Assembly (NCBI GenBank): GCA_030848925.1
Contig: JANFFA010000001.1
Location: forward strand, 248,001 to 312,000
Source of the DNA: Rhodalgimonas zhirmunskyi
Lineage (GTDB): Bacteria; Pseudomonadota; Alphaproteobacteria; Rhodobacterales; Rhodobacteraceae
Direction of reading: 5' to 3'
DNA length: 64,000 bases
Part shown: positions 1-8,423 of the stretch, piece after piece
Layout of the letters: every line of letters begins with the position of its first letter
How positions within the stretch are numbered: position 1 is the first letter of the stretch
Notes under the pieces: generated by a model
What the model was told of the DNA's origin: nothing
The model's database searches: none
The model's input: only the letters and a program-made list of their open reading frames with translations
Program-made: the position numbers and the translations under genes

Positions 1-207
1 GACGAGACCGGTGCCCAGACCGAAATGCACCAGAAGCGCATGATGCGCGAAGTTGCCAAACTGACCAGCGGCTCTAACGGCGCGCTTGATCCGGCGGATT
101 ACGAGCGCACGGTGAAATCGCTGCTTTCGGGCGGGTCGGATCCGGTCATCACGAAGCAGCCGGAAGGCGCCTATACGCTTGAGATCACCGACGCGGCGCT
201 GAAGTAA
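1..207 (+). CDS. C-terminal end of a protein, possibly an ABC substrate-binding protein (partial)
   Basis: The window opens inside an open frame that ends with TAA at 205-207. The visible 68 residues are hydrophilic and run to a C-terminal ITDAALK. They resemble, from memory only, the tail of NMT1/THI5-like periplasmic substrate-binding proteins of Roseobacters. No catalytic motif is visible, so the family assignment is weak. A strong hairpin terminator follows 25 bp after the stop, so this is the last gene of its transcript. Confidence 0.4.
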   Translation, partial: DETGAQTEMHQKRMMREVAKLTSGSNGALDPADYERTVKSLLSGGSDPVITKQPEGAYTLEITDAALK

Positions 208-232
208 GCTCTACGTCTTGGTTACATGAATG

Positions 233-264
233 AACGGCCCCGGAGATGTTCCGGGGCCGTTTTT
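233..264 (+). terminator. Rho-independent terminator
   Basis: A 12-bp perfect stem (233-244 with 250-261), a 5-nt loop and a following T run. It ends the transcript of the partial gene at the window start. Confidence 0.85.
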
Positions 265-326
265 CATTCACGGTAAAGAAGGGCGGTAGACAAGGGCTGG
301 CAGGGCGGCTAGAGAAGGCCTCGGTT

Positions 327-403
327 CGGGGCGTGGCGCAGTCTGGTAGCGCACCTGTTTTGGGTACAGGGGGTCGTGAGTTCGAATCTCGCCGCCCCGA
401 CCA
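327..403 (+). tRNA. tRNA-Pro(TGG)
   Basis: A 77-nt cloverleaf with a 7-bp acceptor stem (CGGGGCG/CGCCCCG), an anticodon stem CCTGT/ACAGG whose loop holds TGG, the T-loop TTCGAATC and an encoded CCA at 401-403. Confidence 0.95.
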
Positions 404-507
404 ATTTCATCGCAAAGCGATGCACAGAAAACGACAGAGCGGACATGCTATTTCCGCAGAGTCGTTAAAACCCCGGTTTCCTAGATATGGTATTGGCCGC
501 CATTCGA

Positions 508-1056
508 TCAGACGTCGAAGCAGCGTTCGGCCACGTCGGCAGGCACGGCATCAGTTGGGGTGCCGCCCATTCGTGTCAGCATCTCGGTGATTTTCGCGCG
601 CACGCGCGGATCGCTTTGAATGACGCGGCGAATGCGGCCATCTTTCATTGGTATTTTCAGGAATGCGCAGCCGGTCACGATCCAGCCGTCGCCCAATTGG
701 GTTTCAGAAAGCGAGATCACCAGCCGGGGCAGATCTTCGACGGCTCCGTCAAAGCCAAGGATGATCGCTGCCGTAGTTTGCGGGTCCATCAGAAGCTGAC
801 ACTGCGCCACGCCGGGGGCAGGGCGGACGAATCGCTCTCCGGGGCCGGAACAGGCCGCTTGCGCTGCTGAAAACATCATGGCCGGGCGCGAATCGAACAG
901 CGCCGAGCGCGTCTCGTCCGCCGGACGCCCCTTGTTTTTCTGGGTAATCGTGGTGGTTTCACAGGCCCCCAGCACACCCAGAAGGGCAAGCGCCGCGGGG
1001 ATGCGGTAAAAATTGGCACCAAGAGAGATTCGTGTGAGTCGCGCCACAGCAGTCAT
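508..1056 (-). CDS. Putative lipoprotein, function unknown
   Basis: 182 residues. A hydrophobic N-terminal segment (about 19-31) ends in the lipobox LGAC, so Cys32 would be lipidated after signal peptidase II cleavage. The mature part carries further cysteines (near 69, 87, 134 and 179) that could form disulfides. No known enzymatic motif is recognised. The gene stands alone on the minus strand between tRNA-Pro and nrdJ, with a 556-bp gap to nrdJ holding both promoters. The protein is probably anchored in the outer membrane or the periplasmic face of the inner membrane. The function is unknown. Confidence 0.65.
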   Translation of the reverse strand: MTAVARLTRISLGANFYRIPAALALLGVLGACETTTITQKNKGRPADETRSALFDSRPAMMFSAAQAACSGPGERFVRPAPGVAQCQLLMDPQTTAAIILGFDGAVEDLPRLVISLSETQLGDGWIVTGCAFLKIPMKDGRIRRVIQSDPRVRAKITEMLTRMGGTPTDAVPADVAERCFDV

Positions 1057-1213
1057 CCTTTCACGTCCGTTTCATGACAATTGCCGTGTGCTGGCCTCAG
1101 AATTTGTGCCGTGCGCCAAAAGCCCTCGTCAGGGTACAAGATCATGAAATGGGCGTTTGCGTTCCATTGTGCCGATCTCGCTTAACTGTGCCGAAATTTT
1201 ACCCTTTCTCGGT

Positions 1214-1246
1214 CTGTCCACAAGGTTATTCCCAATCCCGTCCACA
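1214..1246. promoter_or_regulatory. Cluster of DnaA-box-like 9-mers upstream of nrdJ
   Basis: Three near matches to the DnaA box TTATCCACA lie within 33 bp: CTGTCCACA (1214-1222), TTATTCCCA (1226-1234) and CCGTCCACA (1238-1246). DnaA controls the class I RNR operon in E. coli, so a role at nrdJ is conceivable. The matches are imperfect and the cluster is about 370 bp from the start codon. Confidence 0.25.
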
Positions 1247-1390
1247 GCGCGCGTTAACCTATTGAATCACCGAGGCGCCCCCTAGGGATTGTGGCATCGC
1301 AACGGTCAACATCTAAATCCTGACAATTCGTAAATAAAGCAGTTGACCGTTATGGCCCTACGCGCCAGTTTGTGCAGGCCGGTTGGAGGG

Positions 1391-1406
1391 CCACAACATA
1401 TAGTGG
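1391..1406. promoter_or_regulatory. Candidate NrdR box
   Basis: CCACAACATATAGTGG is a 16-bp imperfect palindrome (6 of 8 pairs) that fits the ATP-cone repressor NrdR box (ACACwATATATwGwGT). A much weaker copy sharing the ACATA core starts 31 bp downstream at 1422, which is the usual tandem spacing. The site is 207 bp before the nrdJ start. The rest of 1057-1612 shows no gene and no recognisable cobalamin riboswitch. Confidence 0.4.
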
Positions 1407-1612
1407 CTCACGAGGGACAGGCAGGGACATAGACAACCAATAGAGGCCAACTCCCAAGTGTTGGCATTCATCGCGGATCGGAGTGCAGCCCGGACCGCGC
1501 CCGTGGTTTTTATGCTCAATTCTGCCCTCATCCACCGGCGCTCGGGCCCCGGAACGGCGGGGCTTTGGGGGGTAAGCGCAAGGTTTAAAAAGCTGAATAT
1601 GGGGCAGCAGAC

Positions 1613-4600
1613 ATGAAGATCGAAAGAAAATTCACCACCGCCGGGCAGGACGCATACGCAGGCATCGATTTCGTCACCACGACATCGGAAATCCGCAATC
1701 CCGACGGCACCACTGTTTTCAAGCTCGACGATGTCGAAGTGCCCAAAAGCTGGAGCCAGGTCGCCTCGGACGTGATCGCCCAGAAGTATTTCCGCAAGGC
1801 GGGCGTGCCAAGCAAGCTTGAGAAAATCGCAGAGAAGGACGTTCCGGCGTTCCTGTGGCGCTCCAAGCCCGCCAAAGACGCCAAGATGGACGGCGAGATT
1901 TCCTCCAAGCAGGTGTTTGACCGTCTGGCCGGCGCTTGGGCCTACTGGGGTTGGAAGGGGGGCTATTTCACCACCGAGGAAGACGCCCGCGCCTATTACG
2001 ACGAAATGCGCCACATGCTGGCCACCCAGCGCGCCGCGCCCAACAGCCCGCAGTGGTTCAACACCGGCCTGCATTGGGCCTATGGCATCGATGGGCCGAG
2101 CCAGGGGCACTACTACGTTGACCCCGACACCAAGAAATTGACCAAATCCTCGTCCGCTTACGAGCATCCGCAGCCCCATGCCTGCTTCATCCAGTCGGTC
2201 GGCGATGACCTTGTCGGCGATGGCGGCATCATGGACCTGTGGGTGCGTGAAGCGCGGCTGTTCAAGTATGGCTCGGGCACCGGCACCAACTTTTCGAGCC
2301 TGCGCGCCGAGGGCGAAAGCCTGTCTGGCGGCGGCAAGTCGAGCGGCCTCATGGGCTTCCTCAAGATCGGGGACCGCGCCGCGGGCGCGATCAAGTCGGG
2401 CGGCACCACGCGCCGCGCGGCCAAGATGGTGATCGTGGATGCCGATCACCCCGATATCGAGGAATACATCAACTGGAAGGTCAAAGAGGAGCAGAAGGTC
2501 GCTTCGATCGTGGCCGGCTCCAAGATGCACGAAGAAAAGCTGAACCTGATCTTTGATGCGATCGGCAAATGGGACGGCTCGCTCGAAGATGCCACTGATC
2601 CCAAGAAGAACGACGCGCTGAAAGCGGCGATCCGGGCGGCCAAGAAAGTTGCCATTCCCGAAACTTATGTGAAGCGCGTTCTGGATTATGCGCGTCAGGG
2701 CTATGGCGCGATCGAATTCCCGACCTACGACACCGATTGGGACTCTGAGGCCTATGCCAGCGTCTCGGGGCAGAATTCCAACAACTCGATCCGCGTGACC
2801 GATGCCTTCCTCAAGGCGGTCGAGAACGATGAAAACTGGGACCTGATCCGACGCACCGACGGCACCGTCGCAAAGACCATTAAGGCACGCGACCTTTGGG
2901 AGCAGGTGGGCCATGCCGCATGGGCTTGTGCCGATCCGGGCATCCAGTATCACGACACGATCAACTCCTGGCACACCTGCCCGGAAGATGGCGCGATCCG
3001 CGGCTCGAACCCGTGCTCGGAATACATGTTCCTTGACGATACCGCCTGTAACCTGGCCTCGATGAACCTGCTGACTTTCCTCAAGGATGGCGAGTTCCAG
3101 GCCGAGGACTACATGCATGTCACGCGCCTTTGGACCGTGACGCTGGAAATCTCGGTTCTGATGGCGCAGTTCCCGTCCAAGGAAATCGCCCAACGCTCGT
3201 TCGACTTCCGCACGCTGGGTCTTGGCTATGCCAACATCGGCGGCCTGCTGATGAACATGGGTTTCAGCTATGACAGCGACGAAGGCCGCGCGCTGTGCGG
3301 TGCGCTGACCGCGATCATGACCGGCGTGGCCTATGCCACCTCGGCCGAGATGGCGGGCGAGTTGGGCGCCTTTGAAGGCTATGAGCGCAACAAGGCGCAC
3401 ATGCTGCGCGTCATCCGCAACCACCGCAACGCCGCCTATGGCGCGACCGAGGGTTATGAAAACCTGGCCGTGAAGCCGGTGCCGCTTGATCTCGCCAGCT
3501 GCCCGGACAGCAAGCTTGTCGATCTGTCGATGGCCGTCTGGGACGAGGCGCTGCGCCTTGGTGAAGAGCATGGCTATCGCAACGCGCAGGTTTCGGTCGT
3601 CGCGCCGACCGGCACGATCGGTCTTGTGATGGATTGCGACACCACCGGGATCGAGCCCGATTTCGCGCTGGTGAAGTTCAAGAAGCTGGCCGGGGGTGGC
3701 TATTTCAAGATCATCAACCGCTCGGTTCCTGCCGCGCTTGAGAACCTTGGATACGGCTCGGCCCAGATCGAAGAGATCATTTCCTACGCTGTGGGTCACG
3801 GCACGCTGGGCAATGCGCCGGGCATCAACCACACCTCGCTGATCGGGCACGGCTTTGGCCCGGCCGAGATCGAAAAGGTCGAAGCCGCGCTGGAAAGCGC
3901 GTTCGACATCCGCTTCGTCTTTAACCAGTGGACGCTGGGCGAGGAGTTCTGCACCAAGACGCTGGGCATCCCGGTCGAGAAGCTGAACGATCCGACCTTC
4001 GATCTGCTGCGCCATCTGGGCTATGCCCGCGCCGACATCGACATGGCCAATGATCACGTCTGTGGCACGATGACGCTTGAGGGCGCGCCGCACCTGAAGG
4101 CCGAGCATTACGCCGTGTTCGATTGCGCCAACCCCTGTGGCAAGAAGGGCAAGCGCTTCCTGTCGACGCAAAGCCACATCACCATGATGGCCGCCGCGCA
4201 GTCGTTCATCTCGGGCGCGATTTCGAAGACGATCAACATGCCCAACGACGCCACGATCGAAGACTGCCAGAAGGCCTATGAGCTTTCCTGGTCGCTCGGG
4301 GTCAAGGCCAACGCGCTTTATCGTGACGGCTCGAAACTGAGCCAGCCGCTTGCGGCGGCGCTGGTCGAGGATGACGAAGAGGCGCAGGAGATCCTTGAAA
4401 GCGGCTCGATGCAGGAAAAGGCCGTCACGTTGGCCGAAAAGATCGTCGAAAAGGTCGTGGTGAAAGAAATCATCAAGTCACACCGCGAAAAGATGCCCGA
4501 GCGTCGCAAAGGCTATACCCAGAAGGCGGTTGTCGGGGGCCACAAGGTCTATCTGCGGACCGGCGAATACGAAGACGGCAGCCTTGGCGAGATCTTCATC

Positions 4601-5290
4601 GACATGCACAAGGAAGGTGCGGGCTTCCGCGCGATGATGAACAACTTCGCCATCGCCGTTTCCGTGGGCCTTCAGTACGGCGTGCCGCTGGAAGAGTTCG
4701 TCGACGCCTTCACCTTCACCAAGTTCGAACCGGCGGGCATGGTGCAGGGCAATGACAGCATCAAGAACGCGACCTCGATCCTCGACTATATCTTCCGCGA
4801 ACTGGCGGTCAGCTACCTTGACCGCACCGACCTAGCCCATGTGAAGCCGCAGGGCGCAAGCTTTGACGATCTGGGCCGTGGCGAGGAAGAAGGCGTGTCC
4901 AACATCAAGGAGATGTCGGAAACCGCCGCGTCGCGTTCGCTCGAAGTGCTCAAGCAGATCAGCTCGACCGGCTACCTGCGCAAGCGTTTGCCGCAGGAAC
5001 TGATCGTGTTGAATGGCGGTCAGGCCCTTGGCGCCACCGCGCTGAGCGGTGATCCGGTGTCCGCGCTGCAAACTCTGGTGCCGGAAACCGGCGAAGCGGC
5101 CAATCGCGGCATGACGGCGGTATCGACCGGAACCGTGGCCAGCAGCGCGACCCAGCTGGACGCGCGCACCAAGGCCAAGATGCAGGGCTACGAGGGCGAG
5201 GCCTGTGGCGATTGCGGCAACTACACGTTGGTGCGCAACGGCACCTGCATGAAATGCAACACCTGCGGCGCGACGAGCGGGTGCAGCTAA
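1613..5290 (+). CDS. nrdJ: Adenosylcobalamin-dependent (class II) ribonucleoside-diphosphate reductase
   Basis: 1225 residues, the normal length for the large NrdJ of alphaproteobacteria. It reduces ribonucleotides to deoxyribonucleotides with an adenosylcobalamin-derived radical and does not need oxygen, in the cytoplasm. The sequence shows the RNR motifs NPCSE (about 466-470) and PTGTIG (about 665-670), and a C-terminal cysteine tail with CGDCG and CMKCNTC motifs that would bind zinc or relay electrons. The ATG follows a purine-rich stretch. The gene is monocistronic and closed by a terminator. A candidate NrdR box lies upstream. Being oxygen-independent, it matches the FNR-controlled respiratory genes elsewhere in the window. 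Confidence 0.95.
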   Translation: MKIERKFTTAGQDAYAGIDFVTTTSEIRNPDGTTVFKLDDVEVPKSWSQVASDVIAQKYFRKAGVPSKLEKIAEKDVPAFLWRSKPAKDAKMDGEISSKQVFDRLAGAWAYWGWKGGYFTTEEDARAYYDEMRHMLATQRAAPNSPQWFNTGLHWAYGIDGPSQGHYYVDPDTKKLTKSSSAYEHPQPHACFIQSVGDDLVGDGGIMDLWVREARLFKYGSGTGTNFSSLRAEGESLSGGGKSSGLMGFLKIGDRAAGAIKSGGTTRRAAKMVIVDADHPDIEEYINWKVKEEQKVASIVAGSKMHEEKLNLIFDAIGKWDGSLEDATDPKKNDALKAAIRAAKKVAIPETYVKRVLDYARQGYGAIEFPTYDTDWDSEAYASVSGQNSNNSIRVTDAFLKAVENDENWDLIRRTDGTVAKTIKARDLWEQVGHAAWACADPGIQYHDTINSWHTCPEDGAIRGSNPCSEYMFLDDTACNLASMNLLTFLKDGEFQAEDYMHVTRLWTVTLEISVLMAQFPSKEIAQRSFDFRTLGLGYANIGGLLMNMGFSYDSDEGRALCGALTAIMTGVAYATSAEMAGELGAFEGYERNKAHMLRVIRNHRNAAYGATEGYENLAVKPVPLDLASCPDSKLVDLSMAVWDEALRLGEEHGYRNAQVSVVAPTGTIGLVMDCDTTGIEPDFALVKFKKLAGGGYFKIINRSVPAALENLGYGSAQIEEIISYAVGHGTLGNAPGINHTSLIGHGFGPAEIEKVEAALESAFDIRFVFNQWTLGEEFCTKTLGIPVEKLNDPTFDLLRHLGYARADIDMANDHVCGTMTLEGAPHLKAEHYAVFDCANPCGKKGKRFLSTQSHITMMAAAQSFISGAISKTINMPNDATIEDCQKAYELSWSLGVKANALYRDGSKLSQPLAAALVEDDEEAQEILESGSMQEKAVTLAEKIVEKVVVKEIIKSHREKMPERRKGYTQKAVVGGHKVYLRTGEYEDGSLGEIFIDMHKEGAGFRAMMNNFAIAVSVGLQYGVPLEEFVDAFTFTKFEPAGMVQGNDSIKNATSILDYIFRELAVSYLDRTDLAHVKPQGASFDDLGRGEEEGVSNIKEMSETAASRSLEVLKQISSTGYLRKRLPQELIVLNGGQALGATALSGDPVSALQTLVPETGEAANRGMTAVSTGTVASSATQLDARTKAKMQGYEGEACGDCGNYTLVRNGTCMKCNTCGATSGCS

Positions 5291-5385
5291 GAGTTCCGGG
5301 GCGGGTGCGCTCGCCCCTGACGACGTTCAGGCCGCAGGCAAAAACCGGGCGGTACATTAAAGAGTGAGCCTGAACGGCGAAACTC

Positions 5386-5414
5386 AGGGGGGTCTCCGGG
5401 CCCCCCTTTTTTCT
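5386..5414 (+). terminator. Rho-independent terminator of nrdJ
   Basis: Six G (5387-5392) pair with six C (5401-5406) around an 8-nt loop, followed by a T-rich run. It is about 95 bp after the nrdJ stop. Confidence 0.75.
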
Positions 5415-5758
5415 TTTGGGTTTTCTTTTGGGCAGGTTCCCGCCGCAATCCGCTGATGGGCGATTCCATGGCGGATTTCCCCGCCTACGCCTGCAAATCT
5501 TCGCTCAGGGCGCGAGTTGGGGGCTTTTCCGGCACAACCCCGCCGAAAGTGGCCCCTGTCATTCGAGGAAACCCGCCCAGTTCCATGCGCGGTGTTTTGC
5601 CCGGCGGGCTTCCGCAGGCGGAAGAGGGCGGTTTTGGCGGAAAGACGGCGAAAAATGCGCCCCGGCGTCGGGCCGATTGCGGCGGCGGGCGCGGTGCTCT
5701 TTCTTCATCGGCGAAGGCAACATTCCTTCATGACCACTCATGTAACAGGAGAGAAAAC
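5415..5758. other. Intergenic region, no gene supported
   Basis: 344 bp between the nrdJ terminator and the EF-hand gene. Open frames cross it but have no ribosome binding site or recognisable protein. It probably carries the promoter of the EF-hand gene. Nothing else stands out. Confidence 0.5.
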
Positions 5759-5986
5759 ATGAAACGTATTGCACTGACCCTCGCCGCCACGCTTCTTGGA
5801 ACCGCAGCCATGGCTGCTACCGAAGTCGACGCCAACGGCGATGGCATGGTCACGATCGAAGAAGTTCAGGCCACCTATCCCGAAGTGTCTGCCGATGATT
5901 TTTCGGCGATGGACACCAATGCCGACGGCGCGCTGGATGATGCGGAAATGCAGGCCGCCGAAGCCGCAGGCTTGCTCAAGTCGTAA
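5759..5986 (+). CDS. Small exported EF-hand protein
   Basis: 75 residues. The ATG at 5759 is chosen because AACAGGAGAG precedes it and because it gives a clean signal peptide (about residues 1-19, cleavage after AMA). Two EF-hand calcium loops are visible: DANGDGMVTIEE at about 24-35 and DTNADGALDDAE at about 52-63, both with the D-x-N-x-D-G pattern and the terminal Glu. The protein is probably periplasmic and binds calcium as a buffer or sensor. The open frame extends upstream to 5456 but that part has no start signals. There is no operon partner. Confidence 0.8.
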   Translation: MKRIALTLAATLLGTAAMAATEVDANGDGMVTIEEVQATYPEVSADDFSAMDTNADGALDDAEMQAAEAAGLLKS

Positions 5987-6208
5987 CGGCGGGGCGCTTG
6001 CGCCCTGAACTGCGGCTTGGGGGCGTTCCCCGGCTTCCCCAAGGCCGGGGGGCGTTCCGACGCCCTGCCACCACTCACGGATCATTTGGTGGGGTCGTGC
6101 CCGTCGCAAGCAAGCTGTCTTGGCAGGCTTGCGGCGGGCAATGTCGTTCGGATGTCAGGGCTGTCAGGTTGAGGTATCAGGCCGAGGCGATGCAGAGCGA
6201 AGCGCTGT

Positions 6209-6682
6209 TCACACGCGGTGTTTCGCGGCCCAGAGCCAGATCAGCACCAGCGTGAACGAGGCGATGGCATTCCAGCTGGCCATCGACAGGCCGAGCATCT
6301 CCCATGCCACCTCGTCACACATCACGATGCCGGTGGGGGCCGATGTGCTCAGCAGGTCGCCGCTTGAAAGCCCGCCGAGCCCGCCGCCGCCATTGGTGCA
6401 GCTGACCGGGCCTTGCCACCAGTCGCGCTCGACTCCGGTGTGATAGACGCCAATCCCGCCCGAGATCGCCGCCGCCAGCGCGCCCAGAAGCGGCAATAGC
6501 CGCCCCGGCACCATCAAGGCAATCAGGCCGATGACGAGGATCGCGTAATGCGGCCAGCGTTGCCAGTGGCACATCTCGCAAGGGGCCATGCCGCCGACAT
6601 ATTGAAACAGCAAGGCGCCGATGATCAGCGCCGCCGATCCGGCGGTGGCAAGGAAAACAAGCGTTGGGCGGGTCAGGTTCAT
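6209..6682 (-). CDS. dsbB: Disulfide bond formation protein B
   Basis: 157 residues, inner-membrane quinone reductase that reoxidises DsbA. Four hydrophobic segments are visible. The catalytic pairs are present: Cys35-Cys38 in CEMC, in the first periplasmic loop, and Cys95 with Cys122 in the second. The ATG (complement 6680-6682) overlaps the stop of the upstream dedA-family gene as ATGA, which indicates translational coupling. A longer frame upstream is only the overlap with that gene. Identification from the cysteine pattern and the QRWPHY segment is firm. Confidence 0.9.
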   Translation of the reverse strand: MNLTRPTLVFLATAGSAALIIGALLFQYVGGMAPCEMCHWQRWPHYAILVIGLIALMVPGRLLPLLGALAAAISGGIGVYHTGVERDWWQGPVSCTNGGGGLGGLSSGDLLSTSAPTGIVMCDEVAWEMLGLSMASWNAIASFTLVLIWLWAAKHRV

Positions 6683-7257
6683 ATGTATTTCACCACGTAA
6701 AAACCGGCCAGAAGGATGAGCACGAAGAGCACGAACATCAAGCCGAGCCGCTTTTCGATAAAGGCCCGCGCTGGCGCGCCAAAGGCCCGGAGAAGCGCCG
6801 CCACGATGAAGAACCGCAAACCCCGCGCCAGCACACTTGTCGCCATGAAGGTCAGCAGCGGCATCCCGGTCCAGCCCGACATGATGGTGATGACCTTGTA
6901 GGGGAAAGGCGTCATTCCCGCAATGAGCACGGCCCAGAAGCCGAAATCGTTGAACCGGGTGTTGAAGGCTTCCATCGCATCGGCCTTGCCCATCGAGGAG
7001 AGGATCGGCTGGCCGATGGCCTCGAAGGCGAAAGCGCCGATGGCATAGCCGAAAAGCCCGCCCAGAACGCTCGCCACGAGGGCCACCGTTGCGATCAGCC
7101 AGGCCCGGCGGGGTTGGGCAAGGATCATCGGGATCATGATGATGTCGGGGGGGATGGGAAAAAAGCTGCTTTCGATGAACGCGACCATCGCCAGCGCCCA
7201 GAGGGCGCGCGGATGATCTGCCAGTCGCATTGTCCAGTCGTAAAGGCTGCGCAACAT
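6679..7257 (-). CDS. DedA/YqaA-family inner-membrane protein
   Basis: 192 residues with the start set at MLRSLYDW; the frame is open further upstream but that part overlaps the tRNA-Leu region. It has the DedA/VTT arrangement: hydrophobic segments around a conserved re-entrant region ESSFFPIPPDIIMIP, and a second GMTPFPYKVITIMSGW segment. Some DedA-superfamily proteins act in undecaprenyl-phosphate or phospholipid recycling; YqaA-like members are poorly characterised. It is coupled to dsbB by a 4-bp overlap, which hints at a shared envelope role. Confidence 0.8.
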   Translation of the reverse strand: MLRSLYDWTMRLADHPRALWALAMVAFIESSFFPIPPDIIMIPMILAQPRRAWLIATVALVASVLGGLFGYAIGAFAFEAIGQPILSSMGKADAMEAFNTRFNDFGFWAVLIAGMTPFPYKVITIMSGWTGMPLLTFMATSVLARGLRFFIVAALLRAFGAPARAFIEKRLGLMFVLFVLILLAGFYVVKYI

Positions 7258-7391
7258 CTGCCCGGTTCCTTTTTTTGCCCATAACTCACGTGGGCGCGCG
7301 CAGGTCAACCCGTAGCAGCGCGCGGGAACAGGGTAAAACGGGCGTTTTTCCTCTTTCACAGCCGTCCGCTTTTGGCTAAACCCTGCCCACT

Positions 7392-7477
7392 GCCCAAGTG
7401 GTGGAATGGTAGACACAGGGGATTCAAAATCCCCCGGCTTAACGGCCTTGCCGGTTCGAGTCCGGCCTTGGGTACCA
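7392..7477 (+). tRNA. tRNA-Leu(CAA)
   Basis: An 86-nt class II tRNA with a long variable arm. The acceptor is GCCCAAG/CTTGGGT (first pair G-T), the anticodon loop within GGGATTCAAAATCCC gives CAA, the T-loop is GGTTCGAGTCC and CCA is encoded at 7475-7477. Confidence 0.93.
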
Positions 7478-7529
7478 CACACTTTCTGCACCCGCTTGCC
7501 GTCGTGGCCAGATCGGGGTGGGCTAAGTA

Positions 7530-7556
7530 AAAAGGCCGCTCGCCCGAGCGGCCTTT
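7530..7556 (+). terminator. Rho-independent terminator after tRNA-Leu
   Basis: The 13-nt arm AAAAGGCCGCTCG, a 2-nt tip and its exact complement, ending in a T run. Confidence 0.8.
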
Positions 7557-7572
7557 TGGCATTTGAGCTTGG

Positions 7573-7690
7573 CGCTTGGGGTGGGCGCTTGGGCTTGCCG
7601 CTTGGGGTGGGCGTCCTGTGGAGCGCTTTGGTGTCGGGGCCGGTGGGTCGAGGTGGTCGTTTGGCCCGATTTGGCCTGATTTGGCCCGAT
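7573..7690. repeat. Short direct repeats in a long intergenic region
   Basis: A 15-bp direct repeat CGCTTGGGGTGGGCG occurs at 7573-7587 and 7599-7613 (period 26). Three tandem 10-mers TTGGCCCGAT/TTGGCCTGAT/TTGGCCCGAT fill 7661-7690. They lie in the 870-bp gap (7557-8423) between tRNA-Leu and the RTX gene. No protein-coding gene is supported there: the open frame on the minus strand (7356-8012) runs through the tRNA and repeats. The 3' part should hold the RTX promoter. Confidence 0.6.
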
Positions 7691-7812
7691 CGCGACCGAT
7701 CAGGACCGCTTTCGAGCCGCGAGCGAATCGATGGCGCCCCATTTCTGCCTTCGATTCGGAAGCGATGAGGCCAAATAGATCGGCATTTGTAATCAATTGA
7801 TTGAAAAAGTGC

Positions 7813-7840
7813 GGATTGATACGCGTCATGCGATCAATCC
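7813..7840. promoter_or_regulatory. 8-bp inverted repeat, possible operator
   Basis: GGATTGAT and ATCAATCC are perfect inverted arms separated by 12 nt. The element lies about 585 bp before the RTX gene. No factor can be named; the spacing does not fit FNR. Confidence 0.3.
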
Positions 7841-8423
7841 TGATGAGCGGGTTAACCAAGGCGTTCAAATTTTCGACAAATTTGAGGACGACCTGATTGT
7901 TTCCTAGTTCGAAACGCACCCCTCGAAATCCAGTCGGATTAGTCCGCGCCGAGACAGGGGTCACGGGGAGTGTTTGCCAGCAAAACAAGCTTTCTTTTGC
8001 CGCCAACGCCATGTGGATAAAGTGGAAACAATCCGATCAGTCTGCGTCGGTGATGAGACGGAAATGAGGAGCGTTCCGTCGGATAAAGGCAGACTTGGGG
8101 CAATTTGATGTTTGTCGGATGGTCGGGAAAAGGTATGAATGAACCTGCCCGACTGGGGGGCATTCTCTGGCCATGGGGCGGCCAAAGAGACATGTGATGC
8201 ATCGGCATGATGCGAAAAGGAATACCGCTTTAAGCCCATCTGCAGGGTGATGCGGTTCCGAAGCTGCCAAACCGCGAGCGCGTAGCGTTTGCGACTGCTC
8301 CGCCTTTTCAACTTGGCCAATCGTATCGCTTGGTTTTGGGAGTTTGATCGTCCGCGCTTTTGCTGGGCGGCGGCGATGTAACGCGGAGCGATTGCTCCCG
8401 GCTTGTTTGAAAGGGTCTGAACG

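Noticed and set aside
1057-1612. Cobalamin riboswitch before nrdJ
   Set aside because: No B12-box-like sequence or usual domain layout was recognised in the leader.
1358-4177. Long open frame (939 codons) on the minus strand opposite nrdJ
   Set aside because: Antisense to a certain gene; long antisense frames are common in GC-rich DNA and this one shows no recognisable protein motifs.
7813-7840. FNR site in the ATTGAT/ATCAAT inverted repeat
   Set aside because: The spacer between half-sites is far longer than the four bases FNR needs.
7356-8012. 218-codon minus-strand frame in the gap upstream of the RTX gene
   Set aside because: It runs through tRNA-Leu, its terminator and short repeats, and has no protein-like features.
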